Shown: piece by piece, positions 21,754-31,377 of the stretch | Position numbering within the stretch: the first letter of the stretch is position 1 | Layout of the letters: the number at the start of each line of letters is the position of its first letter | Source of the DNA: Alloalcanivorax xiamenensis | GTDB taxonomy: Bacteria; Pseudomonadota; Gammaproteobacteria; Pseudomonadales; Alcanivoracaceae | Assembly (NCBI RefSeq): GCF_009846745.1 | Contig: NZ_AQPF01000012.1 | Span: forward strand, 1-64,000 | DNA: 64,000 bases | Reading direction: 5' to 3' | Program-made: the position numbers and the translations under genes | Notes under the pieces: generated by a model | Database searches by the model: none | The model's input: only the letters and a program-made list of their open reading frames with translations | Told to the model about the DNA's origin: nothing

Positions 21754-22821
21754 ATGAAGGCAGCACGTTTTTATGACCGTGGCGATATCCGTATCGAGGA
21801 CATACCGGAGCCCGTCGTGGAACCTGGTACGGTCGGTATCGAGGTGGCATGGTGTGGTATCTGCGGCACGGATTTGCATGAGTTCATGGAAGGGCCGATC
21901 TTTATTCCTCCCTGTGGCCATCCGCATCCCATCTCCAAGGAGTCGGCCCCGGTTACCATGGGCCATGAGTTTTCCGGTGTGGTGTATGCCGTGGGTGAGG
22001 GGGTGAGCGACATCGAAGTCGGTCAGCATGTGGTGGTGGAGCCTTACATTGTGGCGGATGAGGTGCCCACCGGGCCCGGTGATAAGTATCATCTGTCCAA
22101 GAACATGAACTTCATCGGCCTGGGTGGTCGGGGTGGCGGCCTGTCCGAGAAAATCGCGGTTAAGCGCCGTTGGGTGCACCCGATCTCCAAGGATATTCCG
22201 CTGGACCAGGCTGCCTTGATCGAGCCCTTGTCCGTGGGGCACCACGCGTTCACTCGCAGCGGCGCCAAGGCTGGTGATGTGGCGCTGGTCGGTGGAGCCG
22301 GGCCTATTGGCTTGCTGCTCTCGGCGATTCTGAAAGCCAAGGGGCTGAGCGTTATCGTCACGGAGCTCAGCAGCGCGCGCAAGAAAAAGGCCTCCGAGTC
22401 CGGTGTCGCCGACTATATTCTGGACCCCTCCGAAGTGGATGTGGTCGAGGAAGTGATGAAGATCACCGAGGGCAGAGGCGTGGATGTGGCGTTTGAATGC
22501 TCCAGCGTGAACAAGGTTCTGGATACCCTGGTGGCTGCGACTGCTTCCGCCGGCGTAGTGGTGATTGTGTCCATCTGGAGTCATCCAGCCACCGTCAATG
22601 TACATAGTGTGGTAATGAAGGAGCTCGACGTGCGTGGGACCATTGCGTACTGCAATGACCACCAGGAAACGATCCGGCTGGTGGAGGAGGGCAGGATCAA
22701 CCTGGAGCCCTTCATCACCCAGCGTATTCAATTGGATGATCTGGTTTCGAAAGGGTTCGATACCCTGATCCATAACAATGAATCCGCTGTGAAGATCATT
22801 GTTCAGCCTCGAATAAGTTGA
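21754..22821 (+). CDS. 2,3-butanediol dehydrogenase-like zinc alcohol dehydrogenase
   Basis: The 355-residue medium-chain dehydrogenase has the catalytic zinc motif GICGTDLHEF, then TMGHEFSGVV, and the NAD-binding GGAGPIGLL. The segment FIPPCGHPHPISKESAPVTMGHE is typical of (R,R)-butanediol dehydrogenases rather than sorbitol or threonine dehydrogenases. The cysteine-rich structural zinc loop is absent, as in that subfamily. AAGGAGC lies seven bases before ATG 21754. It would interconvert acetoin and 2,3-butanediol with NAD(H), though related vicinal diols cannot be excluded. A weak GGGTGGGAC/GTCCCACCC hairpin follows at 22830-22849. Confidence 0.85.
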   Translation: MKAARFYDRGDIRIEDIPEPVVEPGTVGIEVAWCGICGTDLHEFMEGPIFIPPCGHPHPISKESAPVTMGHEFSGVVYAVGEGVSDIEVGQHVVVEPYIVADEVPTGPGDKYHLSKNMNFIGLGGRGGGLSEKIAVKRRWVHPISKDIPLDQAALIEPLSVGHHAFTRSGAKAGDVALVGGAGPIGLLLSAILKAKGLSVIVTELSSARKKKASESGVADYILDPSEVDVVEEVMKITEGRGVDVAFECSSVNKVLDTLVAATASAGVVVIVSIWSHPATVNVHSVVMKELDVRGTIAYCNDHQETIRLVEEGRINLEPFITQRIQLDDLVSKGFDTLIHNNESAVKIIVQPRIS

Positions 22822-22982
22822 GCACGCCTGGGTGGGACTGGTCCCACCCGCTACCTGTTCTGGAGTGAAACGGGTTAAACCGGTGGAAAGGAAGGCCAGA
22901 ACACGGGAACGACCACGGGTGTCCCGTTCAATACGCTTCTGTGCGATCCTGAGTGCCAGGGATGTTGGCGCGGAGGATGCCT

Positions 22983-23660
22983 ATGCGAAGACTCACCGTT
23001 GTTTTTCTACTTCTCCCGGTATTGGCGGTGGCCAAGGAAAGCACTTGCTATGGAACCACGTCAAAGGGCAGTCTCGCTGGCGGTGTCAAGCTGCCATTGA
23101 GCGGCGGCAATTTTGAGAGTTACAGCGCCATGGCTCACGCAGCGGGACGAACCTATGTCCATTCCGAAGTAAGAGACATCGTGGTATCCGCTTACCAGGA
23201 CCTGGAAAAGGAACAACCGGAGAAGGTCTACAAGTACGCGGAGACCGGGTTCAAGGAAGGCGGCCGGTTCGAGCCTCATAAGACTCACATGAACGGGTTG
23301 TCGGTGGATTTCATGGTTCCGGTGGTGGATTCCGAGGGGAAATCCGTTCATCTTCCGAGCCATCCTCTCAACCGTTTTGGTTATGACATCGAGTTTGATG
23401 GCGATAGTGCCTACGAGGGCTTGCGGATCGACTATGAGGCGATGGCCGCTCATATCGTGGCGTTGCACCGGCAAGCGACGTCACGGGGCCACGAGCTGTG
23501 GCGGGTTATCTTCGACCCTGAGTTACAGCCGAACCTTTATAAGACCAGGTACGCGGAGTACTTGCGTGGCAACATACAGTTTTCCACCAGGCGGTCCTGG
23601 GTGCGTCACGATGAGCATTACCATGTCGACTTTGACCTGCCCTGCAAACAGGTACGTTGA
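22983..23660 (+). CDS. Penicillin-insensitive murein endopeptidase-like protein
   Basis: The 225-residue exported protein has a signal peptide ending AVA-K. It has a metal-site pattern of LAS-type peptidases: His102 and Asp109 in HMNGLSVD, and a C-terminal HYH in RHDEHYHVDFD. This fits the MepA/M15-M74 group, zinc enzymes that cut peptide cross-links in peptidoglycan. It is shorter than E. coli MepA (274). I chose ATG 22983 because GGAGG lies six bases upstream and the signal peptide starts there. It sits nine bases before the next gene, which may be co-transcribed. Confidence 0.75.
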   Translation: MRRLTVVFLLLPVLAVAKESTCYGTTSKGSLAGGVKLPLSGGNFESYSAMAHAAGRTYVHSEVRDIVVSAYQDLEKEQPEKVYKYAETGFKEGGRFEPHKTHMNGLSVDFMVPVVDSEGKSVHLPSHPLNRFGYDIEFDGDSAYEGLRIDYEAMAAHIVALHRQATSRGHELWRVIFDPELQPNLYKTRYAEYLRGNIQFSTRRSWVRHDEHYHVDFDLPCKQVR

Positions 23661-23669
23661 GGCAGACAT

Positions 23670-24131
23670 ATGCCAGAATACTCGGATATCTACGTCATCT
23701 CCGACAAAAGAGATGAAAAGACAGTGGAAGACTTCCTGAATTGCTTTCTTCCCGACAGAGAAGAAAGTGCTGACGAATATGAAATCCCTCAATTTTCGGA
23801 ATCCCCTGACGTCGTATATTCGAAGGCCCTGGAGCTGGTGAAGTATTGCAGTGCAAACCAGAGGGCGGAATACGCCGCATACTGGAGAGCGGTAAATCAG
23901 GGAAAGCCAGAGCATGCAATGGTGTTCTATCTCAAGGACGGTCACGTGATCTACGGCCTTTCCACGGATGCTGGTGATGAAGCTTTCGCCAATGGACTAT
24001 TAGCAGAATTGAAGGCGTTCCTTGGGGCAGAGTTCGGCTACATTGGCCATGAAGCATCGCCGGATGCGGCCGATCTGCCGGAATTCATGCGGGAAATGGA
24101 GAACCATCAGCGTTGTAATGTCGGGGGCTGA
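23670..24131 (+). CDS. Hypothetical acidic protein
   Basis: The 153-residue acidic soluble protein is not recognised. It begins MPEYSDIYVISDKRDEKTVEDFLNCFLPD and has a central FYLKDGHVIYGLSTD strand pair. The overall look (small, acidic, alpha/beta, no signal) resembles immunity-type or contact-inhibition partner proteins, but no toxin is adjacent. It lies nine bases after the murein endopeptidase-like gene behind a weak GAGGCAG site. Confidence 0.45.
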   Translation: MPEYSDIYVISDKRDEKTVEDFLNCFLPDREESADEYEIPQFSESPDVVYSKALELVKYCSANQRAEYAAYWRAVNQGKPEHAMVFYLKDGHVIYGLSTDAGDEAFANGLLAELKAFLGAEFGYIGHEASPDAADLPEFMREMENHQRCNVGG

Positions 24132-24192
24132 TGTTTCCGGTTATCTGCCGCCGGGCTACCTGATCTCGATCTTAATTGGAATGAAAGGAACC

Positions 24193-24606
24193 ATGATGGA
24201 TAACCTGCGTGAAGTCGATGGCGTGCCGATTCGTCCCAAACACAAGGCGACATGCCATTGCGGTTCGGTGGAGCTTGAATTCGATCTCCCCGACGGGCTG
24301 GCTGAAGTGCGTAGGTGCGATTGCTCTCTATGTCGGCGAAGGGGGGCGATAGTGGCCTCGGTGCCCCTGTCTGGTATCCGGATAGTGAAAGGCGAGGATG
24401 TTCTCAGGCTGTATCAATTCAACACGATGACGGCGAAGCATTATTTTTGTGGTCGTTGCGGGATCTATACGCACCATCAAAGACGCTCCAATCCATCACA
24501 GTATGGTTTCAATGTCGCCTGTCTGGAAGGCATTAATCCATTGAAGATAGAGGGCGTGCCGACCAATGACGGCGTCAATCACCCCGCGGACAGGAGAGAC
24601 CTCTAG
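24193..24606 (+). CDS. GFA (CENP-V/GFA) family zinc protein
   Basis: The 137-residue protein has the full set of zinc cysteines: CHCGSVELEF, CDCSLCRRRG and FCGRCGIYTHH. The family includes glutathione-dependent formaldehyde-activating proteins, though most members have no proven activity. The ATG at 24193 follows AAAGGAACC. It is the intact paralogue of the broken gene at 19027. Confidence 0.85.
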   Translation: MMDNLREVDGVPIRPKHKATCHCGSVELEFDLPDGLAEVRRCDCSLCRRRGAIVASVPLSGIRIVKGEDVLRLYQFNTMTAKHYFCGRCGIYTHHQRRSNPSQYGFNVACLEGINPLKIEGVPTNDGVNHPADRRDL

Positions 24607-24684
24607 CTGGTGCCGGTGTGTTAGGGCGCTATACTGTGGGGTGTACCAAGGGCTGTTTGGGCAAAATTGAAGCTGAGTCCCTGA

Positions 24685-25191
24685 ATGAACTTCGAAATTC
24701 GAGCGGAAGCCGCGTCCGATATAGCGGCCATCCATGATGTAACGGCGGCCGCCTTCCTGAATGCGCCGCACACGGATCATACTGAGCAGTTCATCGTTGA
24801 CGCCTTGCGAGAGGCGGGAGCTCTCACCGTATCGTTGGTGGCGGTGGAAATGGGCAGGGTGATCGGCCAGGTTTCGCTATCACCGGTTTCAATTTCGGAT
24901 GGCGCTTCGGGGTGGTATGGGCTGGGGCCCATCTCGGTCAGCCCGGAGCGCCAGGGGCGCGGTGTCGGCAGTGCGCTTATGAAGGCGGCGTTGAATGCGC
25001 TGAAAGAAATTGACGCGGCGGGCTGCGTGCTCCTCGGGGATCCTGCCTACTACTCCCGTTTTGGCTTCAAGCCGGAGGCAGGCCTGGTTTTGCCTGATGT
25101 TCCCGCTGAATACTTTCAGGTGCTGCCATTGGGGCCATCGTTGCCGCGTGGGGTGGTTACCTATCACGCGGCTTTCAATGCCCAGGGCTGA
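24685..25191 (+). CDS. GNAT family N-acetyltransferase (YhbS-like)
   Basis: The 168-residue protein has the acetyl-CoA pyrophosphate loop QGRGVGSALM in the order expected for GNAT. It also has the YhbS-type GDPAYYSRFGF segment and a C-terminal LPRGVVTYHAAF. The motif DHTEQFIVDALREAGALTVSLVA matches the YhbS subgroup. It would acetylate a small molecule or protein whose identity the sequence does not show. Confidence 0.85.
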   Translation: MNFEIRAEAASDIAAIHDVTAAAFLNAPHTDHTEQFIVDALREAGALTVSLVAVEMGRVIGQVSLSPVSISDGASGWYGLGPISVSPERQGRGVGSALMKAALNALKEIDAAGCVLLGDPAYYSRFGFKPEAGLVLPDVPAEYFQVLPLGPSLPRGVVTYHAAFNAQG

Positions 25192-25447
25192 CCGCCCAAT
25201 AAGTGGAATGGATTCTCCGGTTCATGGTGCCTCCCCGGTAACTGACTGAATGCCCGGGGGAGAGGGTGGCCGGGAGCTTCCTTTCGCCACTTTGCCCCAT
25301 CACAAAAATCGTCTTATCCTGAATCTCGCCTTGCCGCCGCTTCTTTCCTGAGGTGGTGCTACAGTGGCCTCAACCTGATTCATCTGCTCCGCCACGGGGC
25401 CCCCGGCTTTACTGCCGGCTGCCCCGTCCGGACATCGGAGACGCACC

Positions 25448-27775
25448 ATGAGCGACACGCTTCCCCCCGCCGACCGTCTGCGCTTCAAGCCGTACAAGGG
25501 CCCGGCCGCTGGCTGGGGCGCCCTGCGCGCCGTCACCGACCATTGGTTTGAGAGCAAGCAGCCGTTCAAGAATCTCTATGCCATGGTCAAGACCAACCAA
25601 AGCAACGGTTTCGATTGTCCGGGCTGCGCCTGGGGAGAATCCCCTGAAAGCGGCATGATCAAGTTCTGTGAGAACGGCGCAAAGGCGGTTAACTGGGAAG
25701 CTACCAGCCGTCGCGTGGATGCCGCCTTTTTCGAGAAGTACAGCGTTACCGAATTGTTGCAACAGGATGACTACTGGCTGGAGTTCCAGGGCCGGATTAC
25801 CGAGCCGATGGTGTATGACCGGCAAACCGATCACTACAAGCCGATTCGTTGGGACGACGCCTTCGCGTTGATCGCGCGCCATCTCAATGATCTGGAAAGT
25901 CCCCATCAGGCCAGCTTCTATACCTCCGGGCGTGCCAGTAACGAGGCGGCCTATTTGTACCAGTTGTTCGTGCGTGCGTTTGGCACCAATAACTTCCCGG
26001 ATTGCTCGAATATGTGCCACGAGGCCAGCGGTGTGGCCCTGATCGAAAGTATCGGCACCGGCAAGGGCACTGTCACCTTCGCGGATTTCGACAAAGCCGA
26101 CGCGTTGTTCCTGTTTGGCCAGAACCCGGGCACCAATCATCCGCGCATGCTCGAGCCGATCCGTGATGCGGTGAAACGCGGAGCCCAGGTGGCGGTGTTC
26201 AATCCGCTGAAAGAGCGGGGGCTGGAACGGTTCCAGGCGCCTCAGGATCCGTTGGAAATGCTGACTCAGTCCTCATCGCCGCTGAACACCGCTTACTTTC
26301 GCCCGGCTCTGGGCGGTGACATGGCGGCGGTGCGCGGCATGGTGAAGTGGTTGCTGCGGTGGGATCGGGAAGCCCTGGCCAGCGGCGGCGAAGCGGTGTT
26401 CGATCATGACTTCATCGCCCAACACACCGACGGCATGGAGCAGTACCTGGCGATGGTGGACGCCACCAGCTGGGAACGGATCGAGGCTCAATCAGGGATC
26501 AGCCGCGACGTTCTGGAACAGGCCGCGCGCATTCATCGCGACAGTAAAAGGGTGATTATCTGCTGGGCCATGGGCATTACCCAGCATAAGCATTCCGTGG
26601 CCACGGTCCAGGAGATCGCCAATCTGCAGTTGTTGCGTGGCCAGTTCGGCGAGGGCGCCGGACTGTGCCCGGTGCGTGGCCATTCCAATGTGCAAGGGGA
26701 TCGTACCGTGGGCATTGCCGACGAACCGCCGGCGGCCTTGCTCGATGCCCTGGAAGAACGGTTCGGTTTTACACCGCCGCGCGAGCCCGGATACAACGTG
26801 ATTACCACGCTGCAGGCGATGGTGGCGGGCAAGATCAAGGTGTTTCTGGCGCTGGGCGGCAATTTCGCCCAGGCCACGCCGGATACGGCGCGCACGCATG
26901 AGGCCCTGAGGCGTTGCGAACTGACCGTCCAGATCAGTACCAAACTCAACCGCAGCCATCTGATTTGCGGCCACGAGGCATTGATCCTGCCGTGCCTTGG
27001 GCGTACCGACATTGATGAGCAAGCGGACGGCCCGCAGGGCGTCACCGTGGAGGATTCGTTCAGCATGGTGCACTTGTCCCATGGGCAGCTGCGGCCTTTG
27101 TCGAAGCAGATGCGGTCCGAGCCGGCGATCATCGCCGGGATCGCCGAAGCCACGCTGGGCAAGACACCTGTGGACTGGAGCGCCCTGGTGGAAAACTACG
27201 GCCGTATTCGCGATCTGATTGAGGACACCCTTCCCGGTTTCGACGACTTCAACGCGCGGCTCAAGACGCCGGGCGGCTTCTACCTGGGTAATCCCGCCCG
27301 CGATCGCCAATGGCACACGGAGTCCGGCCGTGCCCAATTGGTCAGCCACGCACTACCGGCCACCCTGGTGGATGCGGAGACGCTGGCTTCTGGCGCCAAA
27401 CCGGATCTGGTGCTGCAGACGCTGCGCTCCCACGATCAGTACAACACCACCATTTACGGCCTGCACGACCGTTACCGGGGCGTGCACGGCGGCCGCAAGG
27501 TAGTGTTCGTCAATCATGCCGATCTGGAACGTCTGGGATTCCAGCATGGCGACAAGGTCGATGTGGTTTCTCTATGGCGTGATGGCGAGGAACGGCGGGT
27601 CAGCGATTTCACGCTGCTGGAGTACGATGTCCCCGCCGGCCAGGCCGCCGCCTATTACCCGGAAACCAATCCGCTGGTGCCCATGGACAGCTATGGCGAC
27701 GGCAGCTTTACACCCACCTCCAAGCTGATCGCCATCCGCCTGGAGAAAAGCAGCGCCCCGAAGCGGATAGCTTGA
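25448..27775 (+). CDS. FdhF/YdeP-family molybdopterin oxidoreductase
   Basis: The 775-residue protein belongs to the formate-dehydrogenase-like molybdopterin family. Near the N-terminus, Cys57, Cys60 and Cys74 (DCPGCAWGE...KFCENG) match the reduced iron-sulphur motif of the YdeP subgroup. TSGRASNEAAYLYQLF, CHEASGVAL and GQNPGTNHPRM are further family motifs, and the C-terminal MopB domain ends AAYYPETNPLVP. Neither a partner FdhD nor an electron-transfer subunit is nearby. YdeP relatives have no firm substrate. A cytoplasmic location is likely, since there is no twin-arginine signal. The gene is convergent with the iron-uptake operon. Confidence 0.9.
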   Translation: MSDTLPPADRLRFKPYKGPAAGWGALRAVTDHWFESKQPFKNLYAMVKTNQSNGFDCPGCAWGESPESGMIKFCENGAKAVNWEATSRRVDAAFFEKYSVTELLQQDDYWLEFQGRITEPMVYDRQTDHYKPIRWDDAFALIARHLNDLESPHQASFYTSGRASNEAAYLYQLFVRAFGTNNFPDCSNMCHEASGVALIESIGTGKGTVTFADFDKADALFLFGQNPGTNHPRMLEPIRDAVKRGAQVAVFNPLKERGLERFQAPQDPLEMLTQSSSPLNTAYFRPALGGDMAAVRGMVKWLLRWDREALASGGEAVFDHDFIAQHTDGMEQYLAMVDATSWERIEAQSGISRDVLEQAARIHRDSKRVIICWAMGITQHKHSVATVQEIANLQLLRGQFGEGAGLCPVRGHSNVQGDRTVGIADEPPAALLDALEERFGFTPPREPGYNVITTLQAMVAGKIKVFLALGGNFAQATPDTARTHEALRRCELTVQISTKLNRSHLICGHEALILPCLGRTDIDEQADGPQGVTVEDSFSMVHLSHGQLRPLSKQMRSEPAIIAGIAEATLGKTPVDWSALVENYGRIRDLIEDTLPGFDDFNARLKTPGGFYLGNPARDRQWHTESGRAQLVSHALPATLVDAETLASGAKPDLVLQTLRSHDQYNTTIYGLHDRYRGVHGGRKVVFVNHADLERLGFQHGDKVDVVSLWRDGEERRVSDFTLLEYDVPAGQAAAYYPETNPLVPMDSYGDGSFTPTSKLIAIRLEKSSAPKRIA

Positions 27776-27799
27776 TAGGAGCTGATGACGCGGGAATGT

Positions 27800-28996
27800 T
27801 TATCTTCGCGCCTTCCGTTTCCGCCACCAGATCATCACCCCGGTGACGCTGAGCATGACGATCACCAGGCCGAGGAGGGTTACGGCTATCCGGTAAGGCA
27901 GCCCACCCAAAGCGGCGATGTGCAGAGTGGTCAACCAGGAGGTGAGGGTGTCGCCAGAGGCTTCTCCAGTTGGCAGGTAGTGCCCGAGCGGCGCGCCGGT
28001 GGTGGCGTCCACGTAGACCCAGGTTTCACCAAAGCGCTGGTTGACGTCACTGCTGGTGCGGGCCATCAGTTTGAGTGTGTTCTTGTCCGGGTGGTAGGCG
28101 AAGCGCTCCACCGCCTTGATGGAAAAGCCACGCTCCGCCGCCAGGGTCTCCAATCTTTGCCGGGCGATCAGGAAGCCTTGCTCCCAGCCGATTTGGGGGT
28201 GGCGGGAAGGTGTGTCCTGTGTCGGGATGTCCACCAATGGATCTTCCTGGAAAGTCAGAAACAGCCCGGCGGTGGGGCGATAGACCTCCGCATGGAGGTT
28301 CATGGCCACGCTGCTCCAGGCGAACACCAGCAGCAGAGCCCAGGGCCACAGGCCGCCGGCGCGATGGAGATCGAAGCGGCGTTTATGGGGGCCAGCGCGC
28401 CAGCGAATTTTCCACGCCGGGATCCAACGCTTGCAGAAACGGCGAGGGCGCGGTGGACCGTTACGGCTTTGCCGGGGCGGGAAGGTGAGCCAGGCACCAA
28501 TGAAGCAGTCCAGGACCCACAGAAGACTGACAATACCGAACGCCCAGGTGCCGATGGTGCCCAATGCCAGGGCGTGATGCAGGCGGTGGATGAATGGCAT
28601 CAGGTTGGTGGGGCCCGCCGTGATGTCGCCCCACAGCCGTCCCCCCAGTATGTCGCCGCTGTAAGGGTCAACAAATATTTCGTCCATGGGCAGGGCCGCG
28701 CCACCGGGCTCTGGGGCAATAAAAAAGCGCATCGGGCTGTGGGCATCCGGCGGCGCCAGCATCATCCAGTTTGCCGCGGCGTCGGGAAAAGCGGCATCGA
28801 CCTTTTCCCGCAGTATGAATGGCGAGAGCGGCTCACTGTCCGCCGCCGGTGGTTCCACTCGCAGCAGGCCCGGGTTGATCAGCGCATCCAGCGGGTAATA
28901 CCACACCAGCACAGCGCCGGTCAGGCCGGCGATGATCAGGAAACCCGCCATCACCAGCCCGATGTAGCGGTGCAGTAGCACCAGCCGTTTGCGCAT
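27800..28996 (-). CDS. PepSY-domain membrane protein (ferric-siderophore reductase type)
   Basis: The 398-residue protein has four transmembrane helices: near residues 12-36, a central pair (about 155-175 and 205-225) and a C-terminal one (about 365-390). Long periplasmic segments carry PepSY motifs. Such proteins are commonly encoded next to TonB receptors and are thought to reduce ferric iron from siderophores in the periplasm. Its start codon overlaps the receptor stop by one base (TGATG), so translation is coupled. It is the last gene of the minus-strand sigma-FecR-receptor-PepSY operon. Confidence 0.85.
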   Translation of the reverse strand: MRKRLVLLHRYIGLVMAGFLIIAGLTGAVLVWYYPLDALINPGLLRVEPPAADSEPLSPFILREKVDAAFPDAAANWMMLAPPDAHSPMRFFIAPEPGGAALPMDEIFVDPYSGDILGGRLWGDITAGPTNLMPFIHRLHHALALGTIGTWAFGIVSLLWVLDCFIGAWLTFPPRQSRNGPPRPRRFCKRWIPAWKIRWRAGPHKRRFDLHRAGGLWPWALLLVFAWSSVAMNLHAEVYRPTAGLFLTFQEDPLVDIPTQDTPSRHPQIGWEQGFLIARQRLETLAAERGFSIKAVERFAYHPDKNTLKLMARTSSDVNQRFGETWVYVDATTGAPLGHYLPTGEASGDTLTSWLTTLHIAALGGLPYRIAVTLLGLVIVMLSVTGVMIWWRKRKARR

Positions 28997-31293
28997 CAGA
29001 ACAGGTACTTCAGGCGCGCCAGATAAGTGCGGCCCTCTTCACGGATCACGCCGTCGAAGGAGCCGGGGGAGAAGATCTCTTCGTCGGTGACATTGTTGAA
29101 CAACAGGTCCAGTTGCAAAGCATCGGTGATGACATAGTAGGCCCCCAGGTCCAAGCGGGTGTAGGCGGGCAGAGAGACGCTGTTGTCCGCGTTGGCGGGG
29201 CGTTCGTCCACGTAGGCGACAGTGCCGCCCAGGCTCAGGCCGGTGACGGCGTTGAGGTAGTAGCGGCTTTGCAGGGCGGCGGTGTGCAGGGGCACGTTGA
29301 CGAAGCGGTTGCCTTCCAGGGTGGCGTCGTCGGTGCGCAGCACTTCGGTGTCGGTGTAGCCGTAGCCGGCGCTCAGGTAGAGGTTGCTGGTGGCGTAGCC
29401 GTCCACGGTGAGCTCGGCGCCCTGGGAGCGGGCGCGGCCCTGGGCCACCAGGAAGCCGGCGTTGAGCGGGTCGCTGATGGGCATGTTGTCTTTCTCGATG
29501 ATGAAGCCGGCTGCGTTGATGTTGAGGCGGCCGGCGTTGACGCGCACGCCCACTTCGTACTGCACGCTTTCTTCCGCGTCCAGGGGTTGGCGGCCAGAGG
29601 TGGTGCCTTGCTGTGGCACGAAGGCTTCGTTGCGGCTCACATAGAGTGAGGCGTTGTCGCTGAGGTCATGGACCAGGCCGAACTGAGTGGTCCAGGCGGT
29701 TTCACCGAGTTCGGCGCGGGTGATGCTGTTGTTGTCGAGGAAGTCGGTGGTCTTCTGGGACTGTTCCGCGTCGGTGTAGCGCAGGCCGGCGAGCACATGC
29801 CATTTTTCCGCCACGGTGATGCGGTCCTGGACGAAGCCAGCCAGGATGCGGTCGGTCTGGGTGAAGCCGCGGTCGCGGGCCAGGGTGCTCAGGTCCATGG
29901 GGCCGTAAACGGGTTGGTACAGGTCGATGGGGTCGATCAGGTAAATCTGGGTGGGACGGGTGCTGTCGGATTCCCGGTAGTTGATGCCGGTGATGAAACG
30001 GTGTTTGAGCGCGCCGGTGGTGGCTTCGCCGCTGAGGTCCAGGATCACTTCATGGTCGGTTTGCCTGGCGTCGTCGCTGGCGAAGATGATGCGGTTCAGA
30101 GTGCGGAAGTCCGCGCCCAGGCCGAAGGGCGCGTATTCGCGCCAGTCGGCGCTGTTGCGGGTATAGGCGTAGCTGAGGCGGGCGTCGATATTATCGGTGA
30201 GCGCCCGGGTAAGCCGGGTGTTCAGGTAGATCGAGTCGCGGTCGGTGACGCCGTCTTTCCCGGCGACGTTGAAGTCGTCGCCGTAGTCGCCATTGGGATT
30301 GGGCTCGATGGCGCCCTCCGCCGGGGCGCCGCCGGGCAGGGCGGTCCATTCGTTGCGTGAGTAGCTGCCTTCCACCGTCAGGTTGGTGGTGTCGGTGAGG
30401 TCCACGGTCACATTGGGTGCCACGAACAGCCGCTCGTACCCCCAATGGTCCATGGAGCCGTGGCTGTCCTGGTGCGCCAGGTTGAGGCGGGCACGCACCC
30501 GATCATTGAGCGGGCCGGTCACGTCCAGGGTGGTGCGGTGGTAATCGTAGCGTCCGTACTCGGCGCTGACTTCCGCCTGGTAATAGTCCAGCGGCTGCTT
30601 GGTCACGACGTTGATGGTGCCGCCCGGTTCCATCTGACCGTACAGTACCGAGGCCGGGCCTTTGAGGACTTCCAGACGCTCCACATTGGCGAGGTCGGTG
30701 GGGTGATCGGTTTGCCGGAAGCCCAGGCCGTTGACGGATTGCTCGGCGTTGAAGCCGCGAATCAGAAAATCGTCGGCGAACATGTCGCGGCCGGAGCCGG
30801 AGCGGTTGGCGCTGGGGGTGAGACGTACCACGTCGCCCACGGTATCGGCGCCGGCCAGATCGAAGTTTTCCCGGTCGTAGACGTTTACGCTTTGCGGGAT
30901 GGCCTCGACGGTGTCGTTTCTCAGGCGGCCATAGACGGAGACCGCCTCCAGCGTGTTCTCCTGCCGAGGCAGTCTTTCCAGTTTGTAGCCGTTGGTACCG
31001 TGGATCACGGTGACGCCACTGCCGGCGAGCAGAGCACGCAGCGCCTCTTCCGGAGTGTACTCACCGCTGAGCGCGGGAGCCTGTTTGCCTTGAAGCAGTG
31101 AGGCGTCGCCGCCGATGATCAGGCCGGTCTGGCGGGCCAGTTCTATGATGGCCCGATCCAACGGTTGGGCAGGCAGATGGATGGGGACGGGTTGTTGAGC
31201 CCGTGCGCTGCCCGGGTGAGTGAGCAGCAAGGGGGCCAGCAAGCCAAGCAACAGCAGCGCTTTGGGGGATGTCGTTCCGGTCTTCGGGATCAT
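28996..31293 (-). CDS. TonB-dependent siderophore receptor with STN signalling domain
   Basis: The 765-residue outer-membrane receptor has a signal peptide ending SARAQ. An STN domain follows (about residues 35-90, LPAQPLDRAIIELARQTGL...EEALRALLAG). A TonB box-like stretch leads to a plug (ESIPQSVNVYDRENF type) and a 22-strand barrel ending in LARLKYLF. The STN domain means the receptor signals to the adjacent FecR and sigma factor when loaded. The start at 31293 (GGAG six bases before) is preferred over the longer frame to 31353. The ligand is probably a ferric siderophore. Confidence 0.93.
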   Translation of the reverse strand: MIPKTGTTSPKALLLLGLLAPLLLTHPGSARAQQPVPIHLPAQPLDRAIIELARQTGLIIGGDASLLQGKQAPALSGEYTPEEALRALLAGSGVTVIHGTNGYKLERLPRQENTLEAVSVYGRLRNDTVEAIPQSVNVYDRENFDLAGADTVGDVVRLTPSANRSGSGRDMFADDFLIRGFNAEQSVNGLGFRQTDHPTDLANVERLEVLKGPASVLYGQMEPGGTINVVTKQPLDYYQAEVSAEYGRYDYHRTTLDVTGPLNDRVRARLNLAHQDSHGSMDHWGYERLFVAPNVTVDLTDTTNLTVEGSYSRNEWTALPGGAPAEGAIEPNPNGDYGDDFNVAGKDGVTDRDSIYLNTRLTRALTDNIDARLSYAYTRNSADWREYAPFGLGADFRTLNRIIFASDDARQTDHEVILDLSGEATTGALKHRFITGINYRESDSTRPTQIYLIDPIDLYQPVYGPMDLSTLARDRGFTQTDRILAGFVQDRITVAEKWHVLAGLRYTDAEQSQKTTDFLDNNSITRAELGETAWTTQFGLVHDLSDNASLYVSRNEAFVPQQGTTSGRQPLDAEESVQYEVGVRVNAGRLNINAAGFIIEKDNMPISDPLNAGFLVAQGRARSQGAELTVDGYATSNLYLSAGYGYTDTEVLRTDDATLEGNRFVNVPLHTAALQSRYYLNAVTGLSLGGTVAYVDERPANADNSVSLPAYTRLDLGAYYVITDALQLDLLFNNVTDEEIFSPGSFDGVIREEGRTYLARLKYLF

Positions 31294-31377
31294 TATTGGC
31301 TCCAGCGTTATTTTCGCGGTGTCTCTACTGATGAAGACAAAGCAGGAAGCCAATCGGGCAGTACGAAGTACGATTTT

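Noticed and set aside
22830..22849. Terminator after the butanediol dehydrogenase-like gene
   Set aside because: The GGGTGGGAC/GTCCCACCC hairpin lacks a T-run, so I mention it only within the gene entry.
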